Of a DNA stretch of 64,000 nucleotides, positions 8,088 through 17,404 are shown in pieces (the stretch's first letter is position 1; each line of letters opens with the position of its first letter). The translations under genes were made by a program, and so were the position numbers. The notes under the pieces were generated by a model. It ran no database searches. It was not told the origin of the DNA and worked only from the letters and a program-made list of their open reading frames with translations. Source of the DNA: Selenomonas timonae (GTDB lineage: Bacteria; Bacillota; Negativicutes; Selenomonadales; Selenomonadaceae). The stretch lies in the NCBI RefSeq assembly GCF_014250475.1, contig NZ_CP060204.1, positions 1,439,001-1,503,000 of the forward strand. Direction: 5' to 3'.

Positions 8088-10757
8088 ATGGCGCGAAAAG
8101 AGGTGCAGGCAGCGGTACGCCCGGTGCTCATGCGCAGCTTACATTTGAAAAAAGATGCGTTCCGGCAGTTTTTCTATGAGAGTTCGCTTCGTTTCGGGCA
8201 GCAGATCGGTAGGGATATTGCAGAGCTGAAGGATGAGACGGCCTCCATCGTCAACAAGAAGTATATGTTCTCGCTCGCGACGGAGAAGAGCGGCGCACAG
8301 AGTTTCCTGAAGTGGATTGCAGATGAATTCAATGCAGAGGATGTCTCGCATGAGCAGGAGGAGCGCCTGCGCCGCCTCGTCGCGGAGTATCCGAAGATTC
8401 GCTCCTACATCCGCATTGAGGAGGATCAGCTCCTCTTCGATCACAATCGCTTTGCCGAGGATGTTGTAGCAGGGCGGTTCAAGGAGACGATCTTCGGCAT
8501 CACCTTCGATATTCAGAGTGTGATCGAAACGGCGATCAATACGGGCTCGGTGGCACTTGACTTCTCCATTGAGCCATTTAAAAAAGCACTCCTGTATACG
8601 GATCATGTGCGGGCAAACATTCAGCCCTATGCGGAGCGCCTCCTGACGGATATGAGCCTCGGGCATTGGGATCTCTATGAAGAACTGACGGAAGAGGGGC
8701 GTGAGGACAGTGTCTGCCTGCGTCTGCCGCCGACGGATTTCCTCGTGGCACGCCCGCCGCAGATGGATGTCATCATGAACGGCACCTGCGCTATTGACTT
8801 TGGTACGCGCAGCACAGTTGTCGTCTGTCGTGACCGCGAGGCGCGCCTTCTGCGCATTGGCAAGGGGGACTACGAGAACGAGCCGACGATTCAGGACTAT
8901 GAGAACCCGACGGCAATCGAGCTGATCGATATCGAGAAGTTCAAGCAGCTCTATCGCGCGCGCGAGGGGCGTCCCTACACGGAGTGGGCACAGGTGACGG
9001 CGTCCCATCAGGCGGCGGATGCGATCTTTGAGCGCCAGTCCACGGAGGGGATTGCCGTCTACTACTCCGTGTTCAGCGAGCTCAAGCGCTGGACGCGTGA
9101 CACGGCGAACTCACCGATCCTCAAGGACAGGCGCGGCTACATCCAGGAGGTCAAGCCGTATGCGGAGACGCAGCCGCTCGATGCGGGCGGGTTTGACCCG
9201 ATTGAGATCTATGCCTACTATCTTGGTCTCTATATCAACAATATGCACCGCAACATCTATCTCGACTACATCCTCTCCTTCCCTGTGGGGTATGAGAAGA
9301 GCGTACGTGAGCATATCCGCATGAGCTTCGAGCGCGGTCTCAGAAAGACACTGCCGAAGGCTCTGCTGGACGATCCCGAGATGATGCGGCGCTTCCGTGT
9401 CTACGACGGCGCGAATGAGCCGGCGGCATATGCGATCAGCGCACTCGAGGCATACGGGCTCGAGCCGAAGCGCGTGGGAGAGGAAGTCGCGTACGGCGTC
9501 TTCGACTTCGGTGGCGGCACAACCGACTTTGACTTTGGAGTGGAGTATGTGCCCGAGAACGGGCGGCGCAAATTCGTCATCGAGCAGTTTGGTTTCGGCA
9601 GCGACATGTATCTCGGCGGCGAGAACATCCTCGAGCTGCTCGCCTACGAGGTGTTCAAGGACAATCTCGCGGAGATGCGTCAGCACAAGATCACCTTTGC
9701 CCTGCCGCCCGAGAGCGAGACCTTTGCAGGGGCGGAGGCGCTCGTGCGTGAGACCCGTGACGCGGCCTCGCATCTCAACAACAAGATCCTCGCCGAGCGC
9801 CTGCGTCCCTTCTGGGAGCGGCGTGAGGGCTATGAGGAGTTTGCAGCGGGGGACAGCTTCGATACGAAGATCACGCTGTTCTCCTCAGAGAAGACGGGAA
9901 ACGCGGGGAACCGCGCAGAGATCAGCCTGCATATTGACGTGCGCAAACTGGAGCGGACACTTGAGGATCGCATTCGCCGTGGTGTTGAGAATTTCTTCCA
10001 GGCGATGGCGGCGGCCTTCAAGGGGCGCGATGTGCGCCAGATCCACATCTTCCTCGCTGGCAACTCCTGCAAGGCGCCGATGGTGCGCAAGCTCTTCGAT
10101 GAGTATATCGCACGTCAGATTAAGGCACTGCATCAACTGACGCCCGATCATCCCGCCGACAAGACGGATGCGGCGGGCAAGAAGCCGGAGGCAAATGCCA
10201 AGGCGTTTCCCACACAGAGCAAGGATGCACCATTCCGTCTCTATCTGCCGCTTGGCATGGAGGATGAGGAGAAGGAGAAAAAGCTTCTTCACGACGGCTT
10301 TGACCGTCTACGCACGGGCAAGACGGGTGTTGCGTTTGGACTCCTGCGCTGCCGCAAGGGCGGAAAGGATGTCAAGATCATCAACAAGAATGTGGACGAG
10401 CACGATGAACTCCTCTTCCCGTATTTCCTCGGCAGCCTGAACGAGCGCGGCTGCTTCAAGGTGGACATCGATGCGCGCGTCGACTACGGCGTGTGGACGT
10501 ACTTCACCTACGCGGATGAGGATGAATTCGAGCTCTACTATACGCAGGAGCCACGCGCGCTGAAGGGGCATATGAAGGCTGCAGAGGTGCGCATGGTGCG
10601 CTGCATGATCGACGATGCGGACGTGAGCGACGATGATGAGGTCGGCGTCTACATCCGCAAGAAGTCTCCGAATACGATCGAATACACCGTTGCCACGGAG
10701 AAATCTCTGGCGGCAAAGACCTACAAGGGGACGATCTACACAGTCCGTCTTGGTTGA
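8088..10757 (+). CDS. Large Hsp70/actin-fold ATPase of unknown function
   Basis: 889 aa. A helical N-terminal region of about 230 residues precedes an Hsp70-type nucleotide-binding domain: phosphate-1 motif AIDFGTRSTVVV (from residue 235), phosphate-2 motif VFDFGGGTTDFDFG (from 471) and adenosine motif IHIFLAGNSCKAP (from 652). A Lys/Ala/Pro-rich linker at about 690-720 leads to a C-terminal part of about 170 residues unlike the DnaK substrate domain. No DnaJ or GrpE partner is nearby. Start ATG follows TAGGAGA. A ComFB-family gene follows 29 bases later, probably in the same operon. Clearly not DnaK; role unknown. Confidence 0.85.
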   Translation: MARKEVQAAVRPVLMRSLHLKKDAFRQFFYESSLRFGQQIGRDIAELKDETASIVNKKYMFSLATEKSGAQSFLKWIADEFNAEDVSHEQEERLRRLVAEYPKIRSYIRIEEDQLLFDHNRFAEDVVAGRFKETIFGITFDIQSVIETAINTGSVALDFSIEPFKKALLYTDHVRANIQPYAERLLTDMSLGHWDLYEELTEEGREDSVCLRLPPTDFLVARPPQMDVIMNGTCAIDFGTRSTVVVCRDREARLLRIGKGDYENEPTIQDYENPTAIELIDIEKFKQLYRAREGRPYTEWAQVTASHQAADAIFERQSTEGIAVYYSVFSELKRWTRDTANSPILKDRRGYIQEVKPYAETQPLDAGGFDPIEIYAYYLGLYINNMHRNIYLDYILSFPVGYEKSVREHIRMSFERGLRKTLPKALLDDPEMMRRFRVYDGANEPAAYAISALEAYGLEPKRVGEEVAYGVFDFGGGTTDFDFGVEYVPENGRRKFVIEQFGFGSDMYLGGENILELLAYEVFKDNLAEMRQHKITFALPPESETFAGAEALVRETRDAASHLNNKILAERLRPFWERREGYEEFAAGDSFDTKITLFSSEKTGNAGNRAEISLHIDVRKLERTLEDRIRRGVENFFQAMAAAFKGRDVRQIHIFLAGNSCKAPMVRKLFDEYIARQIKALHQLTPDHPADKTDAAGKKPEANAKAFPTQSKDAPFRLYLPLGMEDEEKEKKLLHDGFDRLRTGKTGVAFGLLRCRKGGKDVKIINKNVDEHDELLFPYFLGSLNERGCFKVDIDARVDYGVWTYFTYADEDEFELYYTQEPRALKGHMKAAEVRMVRCMIDDADVSDDDEVGVYIRKKSPNTIEYTVATEKSLAAKTYKGTIYTVRLG

Positions 10758-10786
10758 CCCTCTTCTCAACGGAAAGGAGATCCGTG

Positions 10787-11086
10787 ATGCAGCACTTGCC
10801 TTTTAAGAACTATATGGAGGATGCCGTTGCATATATGCTGAATCGCCTCGCGCCGCAGTATCCCGAAATCTGCATGTGTGATCGCTGTCGTACGGATATG
10901 ATGATGATTGCGCTGAACAACCTCCCGCCGCGCTATGTCTCCACACATAAGGGCGATGTCCTGCAGCGCGTTGAGGGCATGGAACTCCAGTATGAGGTGG
11001 AGGTGCTGACCGAGACCATGCGCGCAATGCAGATTGTCGGCGGTCAGCCGCATCACGGACGAAACGAAGAGGGACTGCGGCAATAG
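10787..11086 (+). CDS. ComFB-family protein
   Basis: 99 aa. The segment MCDRCRTDMMMIALNNLPPRYV is the ComFB signature (CxxC plus ALNxLPPxYV). The founding gene is in the Bacillus comF operon but is dispensable for uptake; some members of the family have been reported to bind cyclic dinucleotides. The ATG at 10787 follows GGAAAGGAG. It lies directly behind the Hsp70-like ATPase and before a terminator, so the two probably form one transcript. Confidence 0.85.
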   Translation: MQHLPFKNYMEDAVAYMLNRLAPQYPEICMCDRCRTDMMMIALNNLPPRYVSTHKGDVLQRVEGMELQYEVEVLTETMRAMQIVGGQPHHGRNEEGLRQ

Positions 11087-11099
11087 CAGTTCCTATATG

Positions 11100-11142
11100 A
11101 AAAAACACGCGCAGATAAAATTTGTCAAGCGCGTGTTTTTTT
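11100..11142 (+). terminator. Intrinsic terminator after comFB-family gene
   Basis: Perfect 12-bp stem AAAAACACGCGC (11101-11112) / GCGCGTGTTTTT (11129-11140) ending in a T-run. Its loop contains the -35 of the next promoter. Confidence 0.9.
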
Positions 11143-11150
11143 GCTAAAAT
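11122..11150 (+). promoter_or_regulatory. Promoter for cysE operon, nested in the terminator
   Basis: -35 TTGTCA (11122-11127) in the terminator loop, 17-base spacer, -10 TAAAAT (11145-11150). Confidence 0.7.
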
Positions 11151-11151
11151 A

Positions 11152-11220
11152 AGGAAGAAATCAAAGGCGATCTGCGCGTCGGCGTCTCTGAAGAGGCGCG
11201 GGCGCATTTCTTTTGCTGTG
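11152..11220 (+). other. Structured 5' leader of cysE
   Basis: Nested complementarity: GAAAT...ATTTC outermost, TGCGC...GCGCA next, and GCGTCTC-TGAA-GAGGCGC innermost, followed by TTTTG. It could be a stable leader or an attenuator. I do not see a T-box sequence or a known riboswitch core. Confidence 0.4.
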
Positions 11221-11251
11221 TGTCTGTTGTTTCGGGAGTGAGGAAGCTGTT

Positions 11252-11974
11252 ATGTTCGCGAGGATAAAGCGTGATATCCGCGTTGTCTTTGAGCGCGACC
11301 CTGCGGCGCGCAGTACGATTGAGGTGCTGCTCTGTTACGGCGGGCTGCACGCCATCTGGCTGCACCGCATTGCGCATGCGCTGTATCAACGCGGCTGGGT
11401 GCTCATCCCTCGACTGATCTCCAACTTCGGACGTCTCCTGACGGGCATTGAGATCCATCCGGGCGCGACGATCGGCGAAGGCCTCTTCATCGACCACGGC
11501 ACGGGCATCGTTATCGGCGAGACGGCGGAGCTCGGCAGGAATGTCACGCTCTATCAAGGCGTGACGCTTGGCGGTACGGGCAAGGAGAAGGGCAAGCGTC
11601 ACCCGACACTCGGCAATAATGTCGTCGTCGCCTCGGGCGCAAAGGTGCTCGGCTCGTTCACCGTCGGCGATCATGCGAAGATCGGCGCCGGCTCCGTTGT
11701 GCTGAGACCTGTGCCCGCGCACGCAACCGTCGTCGGTATTCCGGGGCGCATCGTTGTCATGAATGGGCAGCGCGTGCGCACGGAAGCGGAGTTCCACCGT
11801 GCGCGCGAACTATCACTCGAATGTGAGGAGAGTGCGGAGGAGCTTGCGAGCGAGCTGGATGTCGACCTCGATCACGATATGCTGCCCGATCCAGAGGCAG
11901 AGATGATCGAGCAGATGCGGCAGGAGATTGAGGCGCTGAAGTCACGCCTCTCGGAACTGGAACAACGGAAATAG
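11252..11974 (+). CDS. cysE: Serine O-acetyltransferase
   Basis: 240 aa. It acetylates serine with acetyl-CoA, the committing step of cysteine synthesis. The left-handed beta-helix is clear: [20 protein letters not shown] and [19 protein letters not shown] hold the catalytic histidines. The N-terminal helical domain is the short form, and the C-terminus extends into an acidic, coiled-coil-like tail. ATG 11252 follows GGGAGTGAGG; an upstream in-frame start at 11213 would add a Cys-rich stub that does not match the family. cysS follows after 10 bases, as in other Firmicutes. Confidence 0.95.
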   Translation: MFARIKRDIRVVFERDPAARSTIEVLLCYGGLHAIWLHRIAHALYQRGWVLIPRLISNFGRLLTGIEIHPGATIGEGLFIDHGTGIVIGETAELGRNVTLYQGVTLGGTGKEKGKRHPTLGNNVVVASGAKVLGSFTVGDHAKIGAGSVVLRPVPAHATVVGIPGRIVVMNGQRVRTEAEFHRARELSLECEESAEELASELDVDLDHDMLPDPEAEMIEQMRQEIEALKSRLSELEQRK

Positions 11975-11984
11975 GGGGAGTATC

Positions 11985-13412
11985 ATGCTTACCGTTTACA
12001 ATACAATGACGCGAAAAAAGGAAGAATTTCACCCACTGCGTGCGGGCGAGGTCAGCATCTACTGCTGCGGCGTGACGCCATACAACGATCCGCATATCGG
12101 GAACGCACGTCCCTTCGTCACATGGGATGTCATCCGCCGCTATTTGGCGCGCAAAGGCTATGCGGTGCGCTACATCCAGAACTTCACGGATGTGGACGAT
12201 AAGATCATCAATGCCGCGAACCGCGAGGGCGTGACGTGGAAGGAGATCTCCGACCGCTATATCGCTGCCTATTTCAAGGCGATGGATGCCCTGAATGTGC
12301 GCCGCGCTGATGTCTTCCCGCGCGTCTCCGAGACGATGGAAGACATCATCCGCATGATCGAGACGCTGATTGCGCGCGGCTATGCGTACGTGACCGAGGC
12401 GGGCGATGTCTACTACCGCGTGGAGGCGTTCGCACATTACGGCCGCCTCAGCGGGCGCAGCCTCGAGGATATGGAAGCGGGTGCACGCGTCGAGGTCAAC
12501 GAGACGAAGGAGCATCCGATGGACTTTGCCCTCTGGAAGGCGGCAAAGCTGGGCGAACCCTCGTGGGAGAGTCCGTGGGGCGCGGGACGTCCCGGCTGGC
12601 ACATCGAGTGCTCGGCAATGTCCGTGAAATACCTCGGCGAGGTGTTTGATTTCCACGGCGGCGGCAACGATCTCATCTTCCCGCATCACGAGAACGAGAT
12701 TGCACAGGCGGAGCCGTGCATCGACGGCGACGAGAAATTTGCACGCTACTGGCTGCACAATGGCTTTATCACGATCGACAACGAGAAGATGTCGAAGTCG
12801 AAGAACAATTTCTTCACGGTCAAGGACATCCTCAAGGAGTTCCCGGGCGAGGTCATCCGCTTCTTTATTTTGCAGACGCATTACCGCAGTCCGCTCGATT
12901 TCAGCGACGAGCGTTTGCGTGAGGCGCAGACGGCGCTCGAGCGTCTGCGCAACGCAAATGCCGTGATTGCAGACCTCGCGAAGCACGAGGGCGCATCGGA
13001 TACGGCGGCGGAGCTTGCGGCACAGGCGGAGACATTCCTGCGCGACTTCGATGCGGCGATGGACGACGACTTCAATACAGCGCTTGCGATCAGTCAGATG
13101 TTCGGCCTTGCAAAGGAGATCAACCGCTACCATCAGGAGGTGGAGCGCGGTGTAGCATTCGATGCGGCGAACTTCAAGAAAGCGGCAGACGCCTATCATG
13201 CGATGGCGGAGATCATCGGGATCTTCGAGCAGGAGGAGGCGGCTGCGGACGATGGACTGGTGGACGCCCTCATGGAGCTCATCATCGGCATTCGGCAGGA
13301 GGCGCGCGCAGCAAAGAATTGGGCAGTTGCGGACAAAATCCGCGATGGGCTCAAGGAGGCGGGTGTTGTACTTGAGGACACGCCGACGGGCGTGCGCTGG
13401 AAGAGAGCGTAG
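11985..13412 (+). CDS. cysS: Cysteinyl-tRNA synthetase
   Basis: 475 aa class I synthetase that charges tRNA-Cys. HIGH motif variant HIGN within PYNDPHIGNARPFVTWDV, KMSKS motif as KMSKSKNN, and the zinc ligands (CCGVTPYN, WHIECSAM, HHENEIAQ) are present. Located between cysE and mrnC, the conserved cysteine/ribosome-processing cluster. GGGGGAG precedes the ATG. Confidence 0.97.
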   Translation: MLTVYNTMTRKKEEFHPLRAGEVSIYCCGVTPYNDPHIGNARPFVTWDVIRRYLARKGYAVRYIQNFTDVDDKIINAANREGVTWKEISDRYIAAYFKAMDALNVRRADVFPRVSETMEDIIRMIETLIARGYAYVTEAGDVYYRVEAFAHYGRLSGRSLEDMEAGARVEVNETKEHPMDFALWKAAKLGEPSWESPWGAGRPGWHIECSAMSVKYLGEVFDFHGGGNDLIFPHHENEIAQAEPCIDGDEKFARYWLHNGFITIDNEKMSKSKNNFFTVKDILKEFPGEVIRFFILQTHYRSPLDFSDERLREAQTALERLRNANAVIADLAKHEGASDTAAELAAQAETFLRDFDAAMDDDFNTALAISQMFGLAKEINRYHQEVERGVAFDAANFKKAADAYHAMAEIIGIFEQEEAAADDGLVDALMELIIGIRQEARAAKNWAVADKIRDGLKEAGVVLEDTPTGVRWKRA

Positions 13413-13415
13413 TGC

Positions 13416-13916
13416 GTGAAGTTTGAACGGTTTCAGCAGCTCGTGCGCATGATGTTCCTGCCCGATGAGGCGGGGAATATCCGCACACGCTACGAGGATG
13501 TGGATGCCGCGAGCGTGCATCCGCTCGTCCTCGCCTATGTGGGCGATGCCTATTTTCACCTCTACGTGCGCATGCGGCTCCTCTCGTACGAACAGGCACA
13601 GGTGCAGGCACTCCACGCGTTCAGCGCCCAGATCGTCTCAGCACTCTGGCAGGCACGCGCCTATCGCGGCATTTCGGAGATGCTCACGGAGGAGGAGCAG
13701 ACGATCTACCGCCGCGCGCGCAACACGAAGAGCCACGCACCGCGCAGTGCGTCCGTAGCCGATTATCACACGAGCACGGGCTTTGAGGCGCTGCTCGGCA
13801 GCCTCTACATTCGCGGAGAGCGGGAGAGGCTCGAGGAGATTACGGAGGCGGCATTTCAGATCATCGCAAAAGAGATGATGGAGAATATTCAGCGGGAGCA
13901 ACATGATGGAAATTAA
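13416..13916 (+). CDS. mrnC: Mini-ribonuclease III
   Basis: 166 aa RNase III catalytic domain without a double-stranded RNA-binding domain. It trims 23S rRNA ends in Bacillus. The acidic signature HPLVLAYVGDAYFHLYVR and the region HTSTGFEALLGSLYI match the family. GTG start three bases after cysS; the 3' end overlaps thyX by 14 bases. The cysS-mrnC-rlmB order supports the call. Confidence 0.93.
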   Translation: MKFERFQQLVRMMFLPDEAGNIRTRYEDVDAASVHPLVLAYVGDAYFHLYVRMRLLSYEQAQVQALHAFSAQIVSALWQARAYRGISEMLTEEEQTIYRRARNTKSHAPRSASVADYHTSTGFEALLGSLYIRGERERLEEITEAAFQIIAKEMMENIQREQHDGN

Positions 13917-14544
13917 ACTGATCTCAAAGACACCGAACTACCTCAAAACCTGCTGGACGGCGGCGCGGACGTGCTACAGCGCGGATTCGCCGATCGAACT
14001 GCTCGCCGAGGAGAAGACTGAGGAGGAGATGCTGCGCCTCCTTGAACGCATCATGACGAGCAAGCATCTCTCGGTTGTGGAACACTGCTCCATGACGTTT
14101 GCCGTCAAGGACGTGTCACGCACCCTGCTCGCGCAGTACAGCCGCCATCGCATCGGCGTGTCTCTCAGCGTGCAGAGTCAGCGCTATGTCTCCGAGCAGT
14201 CCGCAAAGCAGGCGGACGGGCTGTTTGGTCATGTCATCCCGGAGACCATCGCCGCAAATGAGGAGGCATATGAGCGCTATATGGCGTGCATGCGCGAGAT
14301 TCAGACGGCGTACGACGATCTGCTCGCGCTTGGCGTTGCAAAGCAGGATGCGCGCTTCGTTTTGCCGGGCGGGGCGTGCACGAATTTCGTCACGACGCTC
14401 AACCTGCGCTCCTTTATGGACGTGTATGAAAAGCGTGTGCTGACGCCTGGCGCACAGTGGGAGATCAAGGAGATGATGCTCTGTATGCGCGATCTGATCG
14501 TTGCAGAGGAGCCGTGGCTCACGCGATTCATCCCGCGCGGCTGA
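13903..14544 (+). CDS. thyX: Flavin-dependent thymidylate synthase
   Basis: 213 aa. It makes dTMP from dUMP using methylenetetrahydrofolate, FAD and NAD(P)H. The ThyX motif RHRxxSxSxxSQRY appears as RHRIGVSLSVQSQRY. The paired ATG codons at 13903 and 13906 are both possible; the second is better spaced from GGGAG. Its insertion between mrnC and rlmB differs from Bacillus order. Confidence 0.96.
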   Translation: MMEIKLISKTPNYLKTCWTAARTCYSADSPIELLAEEKTEEEMLRLLERIMTSKHLSVVEHCSMTFAVKDVSRTLLAQYSRHRIGVSLSVQSQRYVSEQSAKQADGLFGHVIPETIAANEEAYERYMACMREIQTAYDDLLALGVAKQDARFVLPGGACTNFVTTLNLRSFMDVYEKRVLTPGAQWEIKEMMLCMRDLIVAEEPWLTRFIPRG

Positions 14545-14560
14545 GAGTGAGGGAGCACAT

Positions 14561-15361
14561 ATGAAACGGACAGAGCATCACGCTGAGGAGCACGCGGACG
14601 AGCGCCCCTCGAACATCCTTGCCGGTCGCCACGCCATTGCGGAGGCGATCAAGGCGGGGCGCGGCATCAACCGCATCCTGCTCGCAGACGGGCTGCATGG
14701 AAATGGTGTGCGCGAGCTGCGCGATCTCGCACGTGAGCACGGCATTACGCTGGACATCGTGAATCGCTCCAAGCTGGATGCTGCCGTGCCCGAGGGTGTG
14801 CGCCATCAGGGGGCGCTCGCCTATGTCGCACCCGTTGCCTACGTTGCGGTCGAAGAGATCATCGCATCGGCGCGAGAGAGAGGAGAGGATCCGCTCCTGC
14901 TCCTGCTCGACGGCATCGAGGATCCGCAGAACCTCGGCGCACTCCTGCGCACGGCGGATGCAGCGGGGGTGCACGGCATCCTCCTGCCGCGCCGTCACAG
15001 CGTCCCGCTCACGGAGACGGTGGCACGCGTCTCGGCGGGCGCGCTCGAATACGTCCCCGTTGCGCGCATCGGCAACATCGCGCAGACCATGCGCGCGCTG
15101 AAGGAGCAGGGCTTCTGGATTGCGGGCGCGGATATGTCAGGCGAGGAGACCTATGACCGCGCGAACCTCACGGGTGCGCTCGTGCTCGTCATCGGCAGCG
15201 AGGGGCGGGGGATGAGCCGCCTCACGCGTGATCTCTGCGACTTTACCGTGCGTCTGCCGATGTGCGGCAGGATCAACTCGCTCAACGCTTCGGTTGCGGG
15301 CGCGATCCTGATGTACGAAGCATTGCGTCAGCGCATGGCGAAGGCGGCACAGCATGGCTAG
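14561..15361 (+). CDS. rlmB: 23S rRNA (guanosine-2'-O-)-methyltransferase RlmB
   Basis: 266 aa SPOUT (SpoU/TrmH) methyltransferase. N-terminal substrate-binding domain NILAGRHAIAEAIKAGRGIN, then the knotted SAM domain with LLDGIEDPQNLGALLRTADAAG, LVIGSEGRGMSRL and INSLNASVAGAILMYEA (motifs 1-3). It methylates G2251 (E. coli numbering) in the peptidyl-transferase loop. ATG 14561 follows GAGGGAG; 8-base overlap with the next gene indicates translational coupling. Confidence 0.93.
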   Translation: MKRTEHHAEEHADERPSNILAGRHAIAEAIKAGRGINRILLADGLHGNGVRELRDLAREHGITLDIVNRSKLDAAVPEGVRHQGALAYVAPVAYVAVEEIIASARERGEDPLLLLLDGIEDPQNLGALLRTADAAGVHGILLPRRHSVPLTETVARVSAGALEYVPVARIGNIAQTMRALKEQGFWIAGADMSGEETYDRANLTGALVLVIGSEGRGMSRLTRDLCDFTVRLPMCGRINSLNASVAGAILMYEALRQRMAKAAQHG

Positions 15362-15887
15362 GCAGCGGGAGTCCGAGTACTACCTCATCGACGGATACAA
15401 CGTCATCAACGCGTGGCCGGAGCTGATCCGCCTGCGCGGCAACCTCGACGAGGCGCGCGATGTCCTCGTGCACATCCTTACGGAGTACGGTGCGTTTGAA
15501 AACTACGAGATGACCGTTGTCTTCGATGCGTTCTTCACCGAGGACGATGAGCACGAGCTGCAGATCACCGATCGCATGAAGGTGATCTACACGGGGGCGG
15601 GTGAGACGGCGGACAGCTGTATCGAGCGTCTTGCGTATACGGCGGTGCGTGCGGGGCGTGAGGTGCACGTCGTTACCTCCGACGGCGCGGAGCAGAGCGT
15701 CATCCTCGGCGCGGGTGCCTACCGCATCACCTCGCCCGAGCTGCGCCGCTCCGTGAAAAAGTCGAAGAAGCAGATGAAGGCGGAATATATCGGCGCGCAT
15801 ACGCAGTCGCTCGGGCGGATTGAAGTTCATGAGCGGCTTGACCGTGATACCCTCGCGCGGCTTGAGGAAATGAGACGAAAAAAATAA
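15354..15887 (+). CDS. yacP: NYN-domain ribonuclease, YacP/Rae1 family
   Basis: 177 aa. The N-terminal YYLIDGYNVINAWPEL and the acidic residues VVFDAFF and VTSDGAEQ form the PIN-like NYN nuclease fold. The Bacillus homologue (YacP, Rae1) cuts mRNA within the ribosome A site. The cluster rlmB-yacP is conserved in Firmicutes. The C-terminus is basic (RRSVKKSKKQMK), suitable for RNA contact. Confidence 0.9.
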   Translation: MARQRESEYYLIDGYNVINAWPELIRLRGNLDEARDVLVHILTEYGAFENYEMTVVFDAFFTEDDEHELQITDRMKVIYTGAGETADSCIERLAYTAVRAGREVHVVTSDGAEQSVILGAGAYRITSPELRRSVKKSKKQMKAEYIGAHTQSLGRIEVHERLDRDTLARLEEMRRKK

Positions 15888-15936
15888 CGGGATTGCTGCA
15901 CGAAGTCGTTTTGACTCGTGGAACAGTCCCGTTTTT
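15887..15936. terminator. Bidirectional terminator between yacP and trkH
   Basis: Stem ACGGGATTG (15887-15895) / CAGTCCCGT (15924-15932) with an inner CACGA/TCGTG hairpin and T-runs on both strands. Confidence 0.85.
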
Positions 15937-15949
15937 GTGTGCGCCGATC

Positions 15950-17398
15950 TCACCACCGCTTTGTCTTGCGCCAGAACGAGGGGCGCAGGAGGATGAGCAG
16001 TGTGAAGATCTCGAGGCGGCCGAGGAGCATGGAGAGGCAGAGAACCGCCTTTACGAAGTCCGAGAGCGGCGCATAGGTTGAGGTTGCGCTCACGATGCCG
16101 AAGGCGGGGCCGATGTTGCCGAGCGTTGTGATGGCGATGGCGACTGCGTCGAACGGCAGCAGCCCGTCCATCGTGAGGAGGAATGCCGTCACAAAGATAA
16201 TCGCGAGATAGAGGAAGAAGAATGTTCCCACGCGTAGGAGCATGGCGCTGTCCACGTGCACACCGCCGAGAGAGATGTCAATGACGCGGTGCGGGTTCAG
16301 CTTTTGCAGGATGACGGCGCGCGCATTCCGCACGAGGAGAATGATGCGCGCGACCTTGATGCCGCTCGCGGTCGAACCGGCGCAGCCGCCGATGAGCATG
16401 AGGAGGAGCAGCAAGAGCTTCGAGAACGTCGGCCACGTTTCAAAATCCGCCGAGACAAAGCCCGTCGTCGAGACCGATGTCGCCTGAAAGACTGCGGCGC
16501 GCGCAGCCATGCCCGTATCCATCCCCATCTCGATGATGAGGTTCAGGGCGATGAGCAGGATCGCAATGAGGATCATCGAGAGATAGGTGCGGAACTCTGT
16601 GTTGCGCAGAATGACGGACGGCCCCTTGACCCACGCACGGTAGTAGAGCGAAAAGCTGCCGCCTGCGAGGAACATAAAGAGCGCTGTCCACAGCTCGAAT
16701 GCGAGGCTGTGAAAGTGCATCGTGCTGTCGTCATAGGTCGAGAAGCCGCACGTTCCGATGGTGGACATCGCGTGCGTGACGGCGACGGAGAAATCCACGC
16801 CGCAAAGCATGAAGATGCCCGTCGTCACCGCCGTAAACACGAGGTAGATCTTAAAGAGAGCCATCGTCATATCGCGCAGGCGCGGCATCACGCGGTCTGT
16901 CGTCGGTCCCGCGCCCTCGGCGTTGTACATATAAATCGTGCTCGCACCCGACTGCGGTAGGAGCGCGATGAAGATGACGATGATGCCGAGACCGCCGATC
17001 CACGCCGTCATCATGCGCCAGAAGAGGACGCTGTACGGGAGACTGCCGAGCGAAGCAAATACGGTTGCGCCTGTCCCTGTAAAGCCGGAGATGCTTTCAA
17101 ACAGCGCGTCAAGAAAGCCGAGATAATTGCCGAGCAGATAGGGGAGCATCCCGAGAAATGTGCCCGTGAACCATCCAAATGCCGTGATGGCAATGCCTTC
17201 GCGCGCCGTCAGCTCCTCGGCGCGCCGTCCGTAGCGGCGGAAGCCGACGCCCGCGAATGCACTGACGAGGACAGAGAGCATGAACGCCTCGCGGCTCGGC
17301 TCATCGCCTGCAATGGCAAGGACGAGCGGAATCACAAGTGCCGCCGCCATTGCAAACGAGAGGCGCGACAGAATGTAGTTGACTGTGTAGATATTCAT
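15950..17398 (-). CDS. trkH: TrkH-family potassium transport subunit (paralogue A)
   Basis: 482 aa polytopic membrane protein, the translocating subunit of a Trk/Ktr K+ uptake system. Four pore-loop filters are recognisable: SGFTGTGATVF, STIGTCGFS, SVSTTGFVS and TTLGNIGPA, each with its filter glycine. It is the third gene of a minus-strand operon trkA-trkH-trkH, six bases downstream of the second paralogue. All four loops look canonical, so this copy alone could form the K+ pore. Confidence 0.92.
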   Translation of the reverse strand: MNIYTVNYILSRLSFAMAAALVIPLVLAIAGDEPSREAFMLSVLVSAFAGVGFRRYGRRAEELTAREGIAITAFGWFTGTFLGMLPYLLGNYLGFLDALFESISGFTGTGATVFASLGSLPYSVLFWRMMTAWIGGLGIIVIFIALLPQSGASTIYMYNAEGAGPTTDRVMPRLRDMTMALFKIYLVFTAVTTGIFMLCGVDFSVAVTHAMSTIGTCGFSTYDDSTMHFHSLAFELWTALFMFLAGGSFSLYYRAWVKGPSVILRNTEFRTYLSMILIAILLIALNLIIEMGMDTGMAARAAVFQATSVSTTGFVSADFETWPTFSKLLLLLLMLIGGCAGSTASGIKVARIILLVRNARAVILQKLNPHRVIDISLGGVHVDSAMLLRVGTFFFLYLAIIFVTAFLLTMDGLLPFDAVAIAITTLGNIGPAFGIVSATSTYAPLSDFVKAVLCLSMLLGRLEIFTLLILLRPSFWRKTKRW

Positions 17399-17404
17399 AG
17401 CTTT

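Noticed and set aside
11151-11251. T-box riboswitch for cysE-cysS
   Set aside because: No T-box sequence AGGGTGGNACCGCG-like core or specifier loop could be found.
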